Source: Candidatus Magasanikbacteria bacterium RIFCSPHIGHO2_01_FULL_41_23 (GTDB lineage: Bacteria > Patescibacteria > ABY1 > Magasanikbacterales > UBA922). From it: a stretch of 64,000 bases of DNA. The notes beneath the pieces were generated by a model. It ran no database searches and was not told the origin of the DNA. It saw only the letters and a list, made by a program, of their open reading frames with translations. The position numbers and the translations under genes are program-made. Each line of letters opens with the position of its first letter. The stretch's first letter is position 1. This document shows positions 33,301 through 40,368 of this stretch, in pieces. The stretch is taken from the NCBI GenBank assembly GCA_001782805.1, contig MFPT01000021.1:37738-101737 (forward strand), given 5' to 3'.

Positions 33301-35174
33301 ACAAAAATGGGCAAATATATTACGCGACCAGTTCAGAAAAGTTAGCTCAGCAAATGCAACACTTACTTTTGCGGTTGGATATTTTGAGTACGATTTATAC
33401 CAAAAAATTTACTTATAGGAATGGCCTAAAAATTGGTTATACGATTAATATCAGCCGTTATAATAACTTGGCCAATTTTGCGCACACGGTGGGTCAACAT
33501 TTATTGCCAAACAAAAAAATCATCTTGAATAATATTATTAAAAAAAATAAAATTCTGAATGGCACACTACACACTGGCGTGGCTCGAGGCAGTAAAGATG
33601 TTGTGCCGGCACAAATTTTGGAGTTGATAAGAAAAGAGTTGGGGCAGAAAGGAATAACCATAAAGACAATATCCCAAGAATTGAAAATAGCTGAAAGATT
33701 ATTTTATCAAGATACAAAACGGAAAGGCTATTTGCGGGAGACAGTTGGGAAAATCGGCATCTATTTGAAAAGCACTAAATTGTTACAGGAAGCGCGTTCA
33801 GAATTGTATTGGGACGAAATTGTTTCGATAAAGTCGCGGGGCATGCAAGAAACCTATGATTTGACTGTCCTAGGCGAACATAATTTTGTCGCCAATGATT
33901 TCGTGGTGCATAATTCGCATGCCGCCAGTTATGGCATTGTCGCTTATCAAACCGCGTATCTCAAAGCGCATTATCCGGTGCAGTTTATGACCGCCATTTT
34001 GCAAGCCGAAGCCAGTGATTTGGAAAAAGTGGCGGCCATTGTGTATGAGTGCGGACGCATGGGCATTGAAGTTTTGCCGCCGGACATCAATGAAAGTTTT
34101 AAAAGTTTTGCGATGGTTTCCAAACCCGGACTCCTCGACCCTGCTCAGGGTAAACCCGGTCGGATTCGGTTTGGTTTAAATGCGATTAAAAATGTCGGCG
34201 AACATATTTGTGAAGTTATTTATCGCGAACGCAAAGAACATGGCGCGTATCAATCTCTGGAAAATTTTTTGGAGCGAATTACGGATAAAGATTTGAATAA
34301 AAAATCATTGGAAAGTTTAGTCGTGGCCGGAGCGCTGGATTGTTTTGGATTTGATCGCAACGTACTTTTTGCCAACAGCGAAAATATGTTATTTTTTTAC
34401 CGACAAGCGCGCGACAGGGAATTGACCAAACAAGATTCATTGTTTGCGGCCACGGATATTAGTTTGGATTCCAAAGTAATGCTTAAGCCAGCGCCGAACG
34501 CGACGATGGAACAGAAATTAACTTGGGAAAAAGATTTGTTGGGATTATATTTGTCCGCGCATCCGTTGCATCCATTCGTGGATGCGTTAAAAGGTGTGGT
34601 GATTCCTTTAGCCGAAGTGGAATCTGCGCCGCGCGACAGTTGGGTCGTATGTTTTGGTGTGGTGGAATCCATCAAGAAAAAAATTACTAAAAAAGGCGAT
34701 ATGATGTTGTTTGTGGTAATTCAGGATTTGTCCGCCACAATGGAACTGTTGGTTTTTCCCAAGACGTACGCGCGCACCAAAGATCTGTGGTTGGAACGCG
34801 CGCTGATTTGTATTGTGGGGAAAACGCCGCGCGAAGAAGGAGAAAATAAAATTTTTGTGGAAAATGCCTATGAATTGCGGCGTGAAACTATTTCCGACTT
34901 GGCGCGGCAACTGGCATTATCCGTAGGGCAGAAATTAAATTCCGACGTTGGTGCCGTGCCCGAAAAATATCTGCGCATTATTTTGTCCGCGGATGAATTA
35001 CAAACATCAGCCGAACCAATTAAAACCATTTTGGCCACGCATCCAGGAGATACGACGGTTTATTTGCAAGTAGGAACAGGTACGATTAAAGTGGGAACTA
35101 AAGTGAATGCGAGCGAAGAACTTTTGTCCGAGTTGATTAAAATTTTAGGAGATGCAAAAGTTGAAATGTTTTGA
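30354..35174 (+). CDS. dnaE: DNA polymerase III alpha subunit with intein
   Basis: A 1606-aa precursor of the replicative polymerase; removing the intein leaves about 1175 aa, normal for DnaE. The N-terminal PHP domain starts 'FVHLHVHSHYSLLNG'. The palm carries 'PDVDTDFADDRRDEMI' and 'GSAAGSLVSYVMGIT', and 'MVALYRPGPME' and 'YQDDVMLTAI' follow. After the intein the fingers ('SHAASYGIVAYQTAYLKAHY'), the helix-hairpin-helix region, the OB fold ('FVVIQDLSATMELLVFP') and the C-terminal domain follow. Two palindromic insertions lie in frame, at 30857-30883 and 34128-34156. A TGA stop overlaps the next promoter. Confidence 0.97.
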   Translation: MTDFVHLHVHSHYSLLNGLTKIKALVKAAKARGFSALALTDYGSMYGAIEFYQACLAEGIKPIIGFEAYIAPRSRLDKDPAHDSTLYHLILLAENYNGYKNLMKLSSFGHLEGFFNGKPRIDKELLRKYHENIIVLSGPIEGEIPTLIKNGEIAKAKAVAREYQEMFSSTSLTASGSDYFYLELEDHPAISGQIEVNTKLIELGKELGIPLVVTRDVHYLNPDDDEAQDILRCIAEGWRVDQPNRIDYRGVDRSFATGDDIAARFRHVPEAIANTIKIAERVNIQIELNKWHFAPVELPPGKTADDVLAEEAHNRVTIYFKEKTAELTERLNYELEIIKTKKYSPYFLCVADFVRYAKDHGIVESTRGSAAGSLVSYVMGITTVDPMRFNLPFERFLNPFRPSPPDVDTDFADDRRDEMIEYVTKKYGADKVAQIITFGTMAARASVRDVGRALGFAYSFCDQVAKLIPQGAQGFPMTIGRALTEEPDLKKLYEQNADVKRLLDLARKVEGCARHTSIHAAGVVIAPTALMDFSPVQYETGGTRITTQYEMKSVEAAGVLKNDFLGIRNLAILGNAVEFVKKTTGQEIDIYNLPLDDAKVYEMLARGETMGVFQLGGSGMTRWLKELKPNRIEDIMAMVALYRPGPMESIPEYIRRKYNPEAVKFFDSRLEKILGASYGLLVYQDDVMLTAIALAGYDWMEADKFRKAMGKKIPEEMAKQKEQFYKGCQEIGKVKKDIVDEIWHAIEPFAAYGFNKCLVGETEIVDAATGAIRTIKEMYEQKSRMSVLSLSGYKKLIKRKIIDIYKNGKKPVWEITIRSGRKITATGNHPFLKFGGWFNLEKLCVGDLIAVPRKIDYRPSADLDSKKLKVLGYLLSEGNLCHPYGVYFYSSVEVEIQDFITAVKSFSNSNVTINRSKSAAAVYVGQINPKFRNNLMLWLKELGLYNKKATEKFIPEFIFKLSPEKIAVLVGSMWQGDGCVHDDKNGQIYYATSSEKLAQQMQHLLLRLDILSTIYTKKFTYRNGLKIGYTINISRYNNLANFAHTVGQHLLPNKKIILNNIIKKNKILNGTLHTGVARGSKDVVPAQILELIRKELGQKGITIKTISQELKIAERLFYQDTKRKGYLRETVGKIGIYLKSTKLLQEARSELYWDEIVSIKSRGMQETYDLTVLGEHNFVANDFVVHNSHAASYGIVAYQTAYLKAHYPVQFMTAILQAEASDLEKVAAIVYECGRMGIEVLPPDINESFKSFAMVSKPGLLDPAQGKPGRIRFGLNAIKNVGEHICEVIYRERKEHGAYQSLENFLERITDKDLNKKSLESLVVAGALDCFGFDRNVLFANSENMLFFYRQARDRELTKQDSLFAATDISLDSKVMLKPAPNATMEQKLTWEKDLLGLYLSAHPLHPFVDALKGVVIPLAEVESAPRDSWVVCFGVVESIKKKITKKGDMMLFVVIQDLSATMELLVFPKTYARTKDLWLERALICIVGKTPREEGENKIFVENAYELRRETISDLARQLALSVGQKLNSDVGAVPEKYLRIILSADELQTSAEPIKTILATHPGDTTVYLQVGTGTIKVGTKVNASEELLSELIKILGDAKVEMF
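30857..30883. repeat. In-frame palindromic insertion in the dnaE PHP domain
   Basis: Contains 'ttcgacttcgctcac' and encodes 'SSTSLTASGS' between the PHP helices and 'DYFYLELEDH'. Confidence 0.6.
32622..33914 (+). mobile_element. DnaE intein with LAGLIDADG homing endonuclease
   Basis: A 431-residue protein intron (precursor residues 757-1187) between extein FNK and SHAASYG. Block A begins 'CLVGETEIVDA', block B is 'TGNHPFLKFGGWF', endonuclease dodecapeptides are 'VLGYLLSEGN' and 'VLVGSMWQGDG', block F is 'YDLTVLGEHNFVANDF' and the end is 'VVHN' before Ser. Cys1, the block B His, penultimate His, terminal Asn and Ser+1 needed for self-splicing are all present. The insertion point is near, but two or three residues past, that of the split cyanobacterial DnaE intein. 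Confidence 0.93.
34128..34156. repeat. In-frame palindromic insertion in the dnaE C-terminal half
   Basis: Contains the palindrome CCCTG-CT-CAGGG and encodes 'LLDPAQGKPG' just before the conserved 'IRFGL'. Confidence 0.7.
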
Positions 35175-35199
35175 CTTTTTGCCTAAATTATCCTAAACT
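35171..35199 (+). promoter_or_regulatory. Promoter of the AbiE-like pair
   Basis: TTGACT, 17 nt, TAAACT. The -35 overlaps the dnaE stop and the -10 ends 8 nt before ATG 35208, predicting a near-leaderless transcript. Confidence 0.6.
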
Positions 35200-35207
35200 A
35201 TCAGTGT

Positions 35208-35414
35208 ATGTACAATTGGACAGTAGATATTAAAGAATTAAAAAAAGATAAAAAGCAGTATGCCATTTGGAAACTGGAACAGATGGTTAATTTTGGTTTG
35301 AACGGTAAAAAATTAAACAAAGCCGATTTGAAAAAGTACTGGTTACAGTTGAATTTAGATCCTAAAAAGAAAAAGTATCTGTCACTTATTTTATGGCCGG
35401 CAAAACAATCTTAA
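35208..35414 (+). CDS. Small partner of AbiEii-like toxin
   Basis: A 68-aa basic, helical protein ('DIKELKKDKKQYAIWKLEQM', 'LNKADLKKYWLQLNLD') overlapping the start of the AbiEii-like gene by 22 nt. The 'KKDKKQYAIWKLEQMVNFG' segment and the position are like those of the short ORFs that precede AbiEii-type nucleotidyltransferases in Patescibacteria. It is far too short for a classical AbiEi antitoxin. Antitoxin role inferred from the arrangement only. Confidence 0.6.
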   Translation: MYNWTVDIKELKKDKKQYAIWKLEQMVNFGLNGKKLNKADLKKYWLQLNLDPKKKKYLSLILWPAKQS

Positions 35415-36058
35415 GTGAAAATCAACGAAAATTATTAAAAATAATCGGTAATAATAAAAATATCTGCCAATATTTTTATTTGACCGGGGGCACGGCTTTG
35501 GCGGAATTTTATTTGCACCATCGTCTTTCGGAAGACTTGGATTTTTTTTCCGAAGAAGAAATTGATTCTCAAATCGTATTTGCGTTTCTGAAATCAATTC
35601 AAAAATCAGCCGGAATAAAAAAAATCGATGCCCAACAAAGTTTTAATCGCAATTTATTCTTTTTACATTTGCCAGACGGCGATGTTATTAAAACTGAGTT
35701 TACTTACTTTCCTTTCCCCAGAATTGAAAAGAAAAATAAAATTGACAATTTGTTGGTAGATAGTGTGCTTGATATCGCAGTTAATAAAATTTTTACTATT
35801 TATCAAAAGCCGCGGGCGCGCGATTTCATTGATTTATATTTAATTCTTCAAATAAAAAAATGGGGAATAGCTGATTTAGTTAAAAAAGCCAAAGTAAAAT
35901 TTGATTGGCATATTGATCTTCTGCAATTGGCAAGTCAGTTTTTGCAAGCCCGAGAAGTGAAGGATTATCCCAAAATGATTGATCCTTTGAAACCGGAAGT
36001 GTGGCAAAAGTTTTTTGAAGAAGAAGCAAAGAAATTAAAAAATCAAATAGTACAATAA
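35393..36058 (+). CDS. AbiEii-type nucleotidyltransferase toxin
   Basis: A 221-aa protein of the AbiEii/MenT-like family. The nucleotidyltransferase signature 'YFYLTGGTALAEFYLHHR' and 'LSEDLDFFSEEEID' (GG-x-A and SxDLDF acidic pair) lies at about 25-62. Downstream, 'VDSVLDIAVNKIFTIYQKPRARDFIDLYLIL' contains the conserved Lys and Arg-x-x-D of the C-terminal helical domain. Known relatives block translation by nucleotide transfer. All key residues are present, so it is probably functional. A decayed homologue is at 46128-46410. Confidence 0.85.
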   Translation: MAGKTILSENQRKLLKIIGNNKNICQYFYLTGGTALAEFYLHHRLSEDLDFFSEEEIDSQIVFAFLKSIQKSAGIKKIDAQQSFNRNLFFLHLPDGDVIKTEFTYFPFPRIEKKNKIDNLLVDSVLDIAVNKIFTIYQKPRARDFIDLYLILQIKKWGIADLVKKAKVKFDWHIDLLQLASQFLQAREVKDYPKMIDPLKPEVWQKFFEEEAKKLKNQIVQ

Positions 36059-36069
36059 TTTTTCCTAAT

Positions 36070-37662
36070 ATGCCCGAACATCAACTTAATCCGGAAATAA
36101 TAACGACCACTCCAGAATCTGAACCAAACTCCGTTCCACCGGAAATTGTACAGCTCCTGAATTTGCTTGATTTGCAGGAAAAGTTGGTGTATTGGAATAG
36201 GCATAATATCCACGATTTGGCACTTGTTCTGGAAACAGATGAAGACTCTCCGCGTCTCAAAAAAGACGAAGCCAAAGCCATTGCCGAACGAACCGAAGAA
36301 TTAACAACGGCGATTGAAGCCACATTGGCTACATTGACTACGGCAATTGCGGTTAGTATTCAATCAGAAGAAATGCAGAAAACCTGGCAAACACTGATAC
36401 CTGGAGAACATTTTGCGACACCGGATGAAGCGCAACATTTTGCACAGGAACTCTTGGGATCTTTTTATATTCAATACACACGGCGTCTGAGAAAATTATC
36501 ATCTTCGGTTAACCATGATGACAAGACTGTTGATCCGATCAATGCTGAGGAACAGGCGATTGATGTGGCATGGGAATTAACCGGCGTTGCTCAGCCCATT
36601 GAGTCGACTGGAGATCCGGCGACACTGGCTGAAAAACGTGCTACACAAGCAGAAGCATGGGATGAGCTTATTCAAACTCTTTCAGTATTGCCTGGACCGC
36701 ATCATCCGGCTTTGCAGGCGTATTTGAAAGACAAAAATGCCACTTCCGCGCGCGCCTTAGTTTTGTCATATAAAAAGTTTACTAATATTGATAAAAATCA
36801 GCGACGTATTTTGGAAATGAGGCATACGGTGGAAGATCTGGCCGGACTGGAAAGTTTACTGGCCACAATTACGACTGAGACCAAGGGAATTATTATTCCG
36901 TCGGATTTTGAACTGGTTGACGGTTTACCTATGACGGAGGCGCGACGCATTTTTGACAAAGATTTTTTTGGTCCACAGGAAATTCGGGCGGTTTTTGGTT
37001 TTGAATTGCCGGCCGATAAAATTCCGGGTATTCCGTATACCAAAGAACAATTGGAGCAGGCTAAAGCAGAGGGAATGATGTTGGTTCTATTTGTGGATAC
37101 CGATGCCCAAGGAAACTCTCTTTCCGCTCAGCGTATGCGTGAATTGACCGAACCTCTCTACGCGAGTGCGCCGGATAAAGGAAAATTGTTACATGATACT
37201 TCTTGGTATAAAGATGAAGCTTTTTATACCACGGAAAATCCTGAACGGCGCTGGCGATTGGTCTCCAAAGAACCATTGCCAAATACGACCAGTAAAACCT
37301 ATGCCAACCAAACCAAAGAACTCCGTACTTATTTACAGACCAAAAATGCGCTTACAGCCGAAGAGTTGGCTGAATGCAGTGATGCGGTTTTAGATGAGCT
37401 TAATCGTCTCGCTCAAAGTAATGAAACGTGGCAGACCGCGGCCGAGCGTTTAGTTAATCTTAAAATAAATCAAAATCATCGGTTATCTTTTGTTGAAACA
37501 ATCCAAGTAATATTGCATGCTCGGCACAATGGAAATACATCGATATTAGAAAGCATTTATTCTTGGACCAAATCCAGTTCTTTCTACGGCAACTTGGTGA
37601 ACGTCGGTAATAATGAGCGGTATTTACTGAAGTATTTGGATAAATTAGCGCAGTCACTGTGA
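36070..37662 (+). CDS. Large helical protein of unknown function
   Basis: A 530-aa soluble, mostly helical protein with no signal peptide, membrane helix or catalytic motif that I recognise. The N terminus is Pro/Thr-rich, and the middle has 'LVDGLPMTEARRIFDKDFFG' followed by 'PGIPYTKEQLEQAKAEGMML', a pattern seen in uncharacterised Patescibacteria proteins. It starts 11 nt after the AbiEii-like gene, so cotranscription is likely. It could be cargo of the locus or a separate gene. Confidence 0.65.
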   Translation: MPEHQLNPEIITTTPESEPNSVPPEIVQLLNLLDLQEKLVYWNRHNIHDLALVLETDEDSPRLKKDEAKAIAERTEELTTAIEATLATLTTAIAVSIQSEEMQKTWQTLIPGEHFATPDEAQHFAQELLGSFYIQYTRRLRKLSSSVNHDDKTVDPINAEEQAIDVAWELTGVAQPIESTGDPATLAEKRATQAEAWDELIQTLSVLPGPHHPALQAYLKDKNATSARALVLSYKKFTNIDKNQRRILEMRHTVEDLAGLESLLATITTETKGIIIPSDFELVDGLPMTEARRIFDKDFFGPQEIRAVFGFELPADKIPGIPYTKEQLEQAKAEGMMLVLFVDTDAQGNSLSAQRMRELTEPLYASAPDKGKLLHDTSWYKDEAFYTTENPERRWRLVSKEPLPNTTSKTYANQTKELRTYLQTKNALTAEELAECSDAVLDELNRLAQSNETWQTAAERLVNLKINQNHRLSFVETIQVILHARHNGNTSILESIYSWTKSSSFYGNLVNVGNNERYLLKYLDKLAQSL

Positions 37663-37670
37663 TTTTATAA

Positions 37671-37931
37671 TTAATCGTAGATGGAGTGATCACCCACCGA
37701 GCGTAATAGAATAGTTTGATTTTCTATAAACTCAAAAATTATTCTATATGAATAAGTTACACTACAAGCATAAAATTTTTGTAGGTTTCCCTGTAGTTTA
37801 TGTGTTTTGAGATGTGGAGCAAAAGGATCAATTCGTAGGTCGTCAATTGTTGTCATGGCCTTCTCTTGTACTAAAGTAAAAAGTTTTTTGTATTCACGAT
37901 TAAACCTTGGCGAATATAAAATTCTAAACAT
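37671..37931 (-). CDS. RelE/YafQ-type toxin, second copy
   Basis: An 86-aa paralogue of the toxin at 21290-21547. Shared blocks are 'DPFAPHLKTHKLQG', 'VTYSYRIIFEF' and the C-terminal 'VGDHSIY'. N-terminal 'MFRILYSPRFNREYKKL' is standard for the family. It follows its small partner by 19 nt, the same order and spacing as the first module. Confidence 0.82.
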   Translation of the reverse strand: MFRILYSPRFNREYKKLFTLVQEKAMTTIDDLRIDPFAPHLKTHKLQGNLQKFYACSVTYSYRIIFEFIENQTILLRSVGDHSIYD

Positions 37932-37950
37932 AGCCCTCCTTAATTTTATT

Positions 37951-38139
37951 TTATTTATCTAAATCATCCGGTGAATTAAGCTCTGTTATTTTTAGTAAGC
38001 CAAGTTTGATTCCCAGACTTTCTATTTTCAATTCCCAAATAAATTTTTCTTTTTTTATAAAATTTAAAATTTTCCCGACTCTGGAGTTGGGATTGGCAGA
38101 CTGTTTATTTAAAAACGAAGAGTAAATGGTTCGTAACAT
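37951..38139 (-). CDS. Putative antitoxin of the second RelE-like module
   Basis: A 62-aa protein beginning 'MLRTIYSSFLNKQSANPNSR' and ending 'LLKITELNSPDDLDK'. The tail resembles those of the 21565 and 22362 proteins (S-x-x-DLDK), but the rest differs, suggesting an exchangeable N-terminal part and a conserved toxin-contacting tail. Start 38139 is chosen because an upstream ATG at 38187 lies within the promoter. No known antitoxin fold recognised. Confidence 0.58.
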   Translation of the reverse strand: MLRTIYSSFLNKQSANPNSRVGKILNFIKKEKFIWELKIESLGIKLGLLKITELNSPDDLDK

Positions 38140-38155
38140 ACTTAAATTTATTATT

Positions 38156-38192
38156 GATATATTTACTATATCATAATTTTGATCCATATCAA
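38156..38192 (-). promoter_or_regulatory. Promoter and operator of the second RelE-like module
   Basis: On the minus strand TTGATA, 16 nt, TATAGT (38165-38192). A perfect inverted repeat GATATA-5-TATATC (38156-38172) covers the -10 box, a likely autorepression site. Confidence 0.6.
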
Positions 38193-38210
38193 TGTCGGTT
38201 TATTCATTTT

Positions 38211-39386
38211 TTATCCACTTATATATGCTTCCCAATTCGGATCAACTACGATGTCGCGCCACGAAGTAAAATTATTTTTTTGCGCTTGAAAATATCCAGC
38301 CACGGCAATCATGGCGCCGTTATCCATGCTGTATTTTTTTTCCGGAATTAAAAATTTTGAGTTTGGCAAAATTTTTTGTAATTCCGCGCGCAATGTGGCG
38401 CGCATTTTTTCATTCGCGCTCACTCCGCCACCAAAAATTATTGTGGTTGGCTGATATTTTTCCGCTGCGCGGCTGGTTTTTTCCACAATCACGTCCACAA
38501 TCGCTTGTTCAAAACTGGTGCAAAAATCCGCGCGCGTTGGATTATTATGTTGAACGCCAAAAATTCCAGCCGGTAAATCAGGATTTACATCCAGCGCACT
38601 CAATTCATTGTCCCGCAACCAATATAAGGCCGCGGTTTTTAATCCGGCAAAACTAAAATCCAAATTATTTTCTTTGATCATTGGCCGCGGAAATGAGATT
38701 GTGTTTGCGTTTCCTTTTTTGGCCAATGCCGAAATTTTTGGTCCGCCCGGATATTCCAATCCCAACAATTTCGCCACTTTATCAAAACATTCACCAGCCG
38801 CATCATCGCGCGTTGCCCCTAATTTTTCATATACGCCATGGTCAGTGGCGAGTAATAATTCAGTATGTCCGCCACTTACAAGTAAACACAGTGCAGGAAA
38901 TTCAATGCTTTGGTTTTCAATTTTGATATTTGCTCCAGATTTATTTATTTGATTTTTGAGCAAAACCGAATGAACGTGTCCATCCATGTGATTCACGCGA
39001 ATCAGTGGCACTTCCCATAAATACGATAAATTTTTGGCTGCTTCCACGCCAATGACTAAACCGGTAATTAATCCCGGCCCGGCAGTCACGGCAATCGCGT
39101 CAGGTTTACCGTGAGCGACTTGTCCCGAGCGGAGTCGAGGGAAGTCGAACGGTTTTTTCTGCATAGCATCCCGAGTGTAGCCGAGGGACAGTACTTCTTC
39201 GATTACCGGCATAATCGCGATCGCGTGTTCACGTCCGGCAATTTCCGGCACTACGCCGCCGTATTTTTTGTGAATATCAATTTGACTGGCGGTTTTTTCC
39301 GCAAGCACGACAAAATTGTTTTCGCTCGCTTCAATCAGAGCGACTGAAGTATCATCGCACGATGATTCAATGCCGAGGATTTTCAT
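38211..39386 (-). CDS. tsaD: tRNA N6-threonylcarbamoyladenosine synthase TsaD
   Basis: TsaD transfers the threonylcarbamoyl group to A37 of ANN-reading tRNAs. The 391-aa product (family about 340) opens 'MKILGIESSCDDTSVALIE', has the metal site 'HMDGHVHS', 'CLLVSGGHTEL', 'GATRDDAAGECFDKVAKLLG' and 'FGGGVSANEKMR'. The extra length is partly explained by palindromic DNA inserted in frame (39104-39190), adding 'FPRLRSGQVAHGKP' ahead of the conserved 'AGPGLITGL'. The TsaB-like partner is encoded separately at 43838. Confidence 0.96.
   Translation of the reverse strand: MKILGIESSCDDTSVALIEASENNFVVLAEKTASQIDIHKKYGGVVPEIAGREHAIAIMPVIEEVLSLGYTRDAMQKKPFDFPRLRSGQVAHGKPDAIAVTAGPGLITGLVIGVEAAKNLSYLWEVPLIRVNHMDGHVHSVLLKNQINKSGANIKIENQSIEFPALCLLVSGGHTELLLATDHGVYEKLGATRDDAAGECFDKVAKLLGLEYPGGPKISALAKKGNANTISFPRPMIKENNLDFSFAGLKTAALYWLRDNELSALDVNPDLPAGIFGVQHNNPTRADFCTSFEQAIVDVIVEKTSRAAEKYQPTTIIFGGGVSANEKMRATLRAELQKILPNSKFLIPEKKYSMDNGAMIAVAGYFQAQKNNFTSWRDIVVDPNWEAYISG
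39104..39190. repeat. Two adjacent in-frame palindromic insertions in tsaD
   Basis: 39104-39151 contains 'tgtcccgagcggagtcgagg', and 39167-39190 contains 'tcccgagtgtagccgaggga'. Both are members of the dispersed palindrome family and keep the frame open. Confidence 0.75.
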
Positions 39387-39391
39387 AATCG

Positions 39392-39463
39392 TAGCGCCAA
39401 GGGGAGTTGAACCCCTCTTCTTAGATTGAAAATCTAATGTCCTAACCGATAGACGATGGCGCC
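39392..39463 (-). tRNA. tRNA-Glu(TTC)
   Basis: Acceptor GGCGCCA/TGGCGCT (one G-U), anticodon arm TTAGA-TTTTCAA-TCTAA with anticodon TTC, T arm GAGGGG-type pairing with loop TTCAACT. Discriminator A; CCA not encoded. It lies 5 nt upstream of tsaD on the same strand. Confidence 0.92.
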
Positions 39464-39513
39464 ATAAATTTATGTGAAAATTATAAGCGAAATTGGCGCT
39501 CGTGTCAACACGC

Positions 39514-39543
39514 TTGACAGCTATTTAATCAGTATGGTAATAT
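39514..39543 (+). promoter_or_regulatory. rplJ promoter
   Basis: TTGACA, 18 nt, TAATAT. Predicted start near 39550, at the beginning of the L10 leader. Confidence 0.65.
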
Positions 39544-39551
39544 CTTTTCAT

Positions 39552-39690
39552 CAACCGCAGACCGTAGCTTTCCTTCGACTCTCCCGATTATGTCGGGATC
39601 GCTCAGGACTTAAATACGCTACCGAGGTTTAATCCCGACAAGTCGGGATGCTTTCTTCAAGGTCGACTGCGGTAATAACCGCTTTTTTTT
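39552..39690 (+). ncRNA. Ribosomal protein L10 leader with transcription attenuator
   Basis: The leader begins with CCGCAG (39555-39560) that pairs with CTGCGG (39667-39672), enclosing 'gaccgtagc' and 'gctaccgaggt' elements typical of L10 leaders. The 3' half of that closing stem overlaps an alternative hairpin GCGGT-AATA-ACCGC (39669-39682) followed by eight T. The two are mutually exclusive, so L10(L12) binding would be expected to switch expression. Two short palindromes (about 39571-39612 and 39631-39650) are inserted in the peripheral part. Confidence 0.8.
39571..39650. repeat. Palindromic insertions inside the L10 leader
   Basis: TCCCGA-ttatg-TCGGGA and TCCCGAC-aa-GTCGGGA, separated by the leader's own 'acgctaccgaggt'. 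Both are extra hairpins relative to a minimal L10 leader. Confidence 0.7.
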
Positions 39691-39698
39691 ATTGAACT

Positions 39699-40220
39699 AT
39701 GGCAAAATCAAAACAAGTTAAAGTGGCGGCGTTATCTGACTTAAGCAGTCATTTACGTTCCGCCAAGTCAGTGGTGTTTGCGAATTTTCAGGGTTTGAAA
39801 GTTAAGGATACCGAAGAATTGCGCAAAAAATGCCGTGCGGAAAATGTCTATTTTGTTGCCACCAAAAAAACCTTGCTCAAAAAAGCGTTGGACGAAGCCG
39901 GATTGACGGTTGATGTTAAAGCTTTCGCCGGTGGCGTGGCCGCGATATTTGCCACAGGCGATGAAGTTGCTCCGGCACAAATTACTGCCGAGTTTGCCAA
40001 AACTCATGAAGTTGTGGGAATTTTCGGCGGAATTTTGGAAGGCGCATTCATTGATGGTGCCAAAGTCAACGCACTTGCCAAATTACCAAGCAAACACCAA
40101 TTGCTCGGACAATTGGTCGGAACATTAAATGCGCCGATTTCCGGATTTGTAAATGTGTTGGCCGGGAATTTACGCGGGTTTGTTACGGTGTTGAATGCGG
40201 TCAAAGAAGCGAAAGTTTAA
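39699..40220 (+). CDS. rplJ: 50S ribosomal protein L10
   Basis: A 173-aa stalk-base protein that anchors L7/L12 dimers. It shows 'VVFANFQGLKVKDTEELRKK', 'YFVATKKTLLKKAL', 'GGVAAIFATGDEVAPAQ' and the C-terminal helix that binds L12. It is preceded by its own leader and followed by rplL after an unusually long 356-bp spacer filled with repeats. Confidence 0.96.
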   Translation: MAKSKQVKVAALSDLSSHLRSAKSVVFANFQGLKVKDTEELRKKCRAENVYFVATKKTLLKKALDEAGLTVDVKAFAGGVAAIFATGDEVAPAQITAEFAKTHEVVGIFGGILEGAFIDGAKVNALAKLPSKHQLLGQLVGTLNAPISGFVNVLAGNLRGFVTVLNAVKEAKV

Positions 40221-40265
40221 ATACATTAAGGAAATTAAAATAAAAATTCCTTTTTGCTAACACGT

Positions 40266-40345
40266 AAGCAAACTTCGTGAGACCATTTTTCTCGACCCTC
40301 GACCGTGCTCGGGCATCGAGAAAAAGATCTCACTCCAGTTTGCTT
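40266..40345 (-). repeat. Hairpin repeat element, copy 2 (inverted)
   Basis: An 80-bp element with ends aagcaaact/agtttgctt and long imperfect inverted arms containing ttttctcga/tcgagaaaa. Its reverse complement matches 8485-8586 except that copy 1 carries an extra short palindrome in the loop. Confidence 0.75.
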
Positions 40346-40368
40346 CAAAGATTAAACCATGTCTCGCA

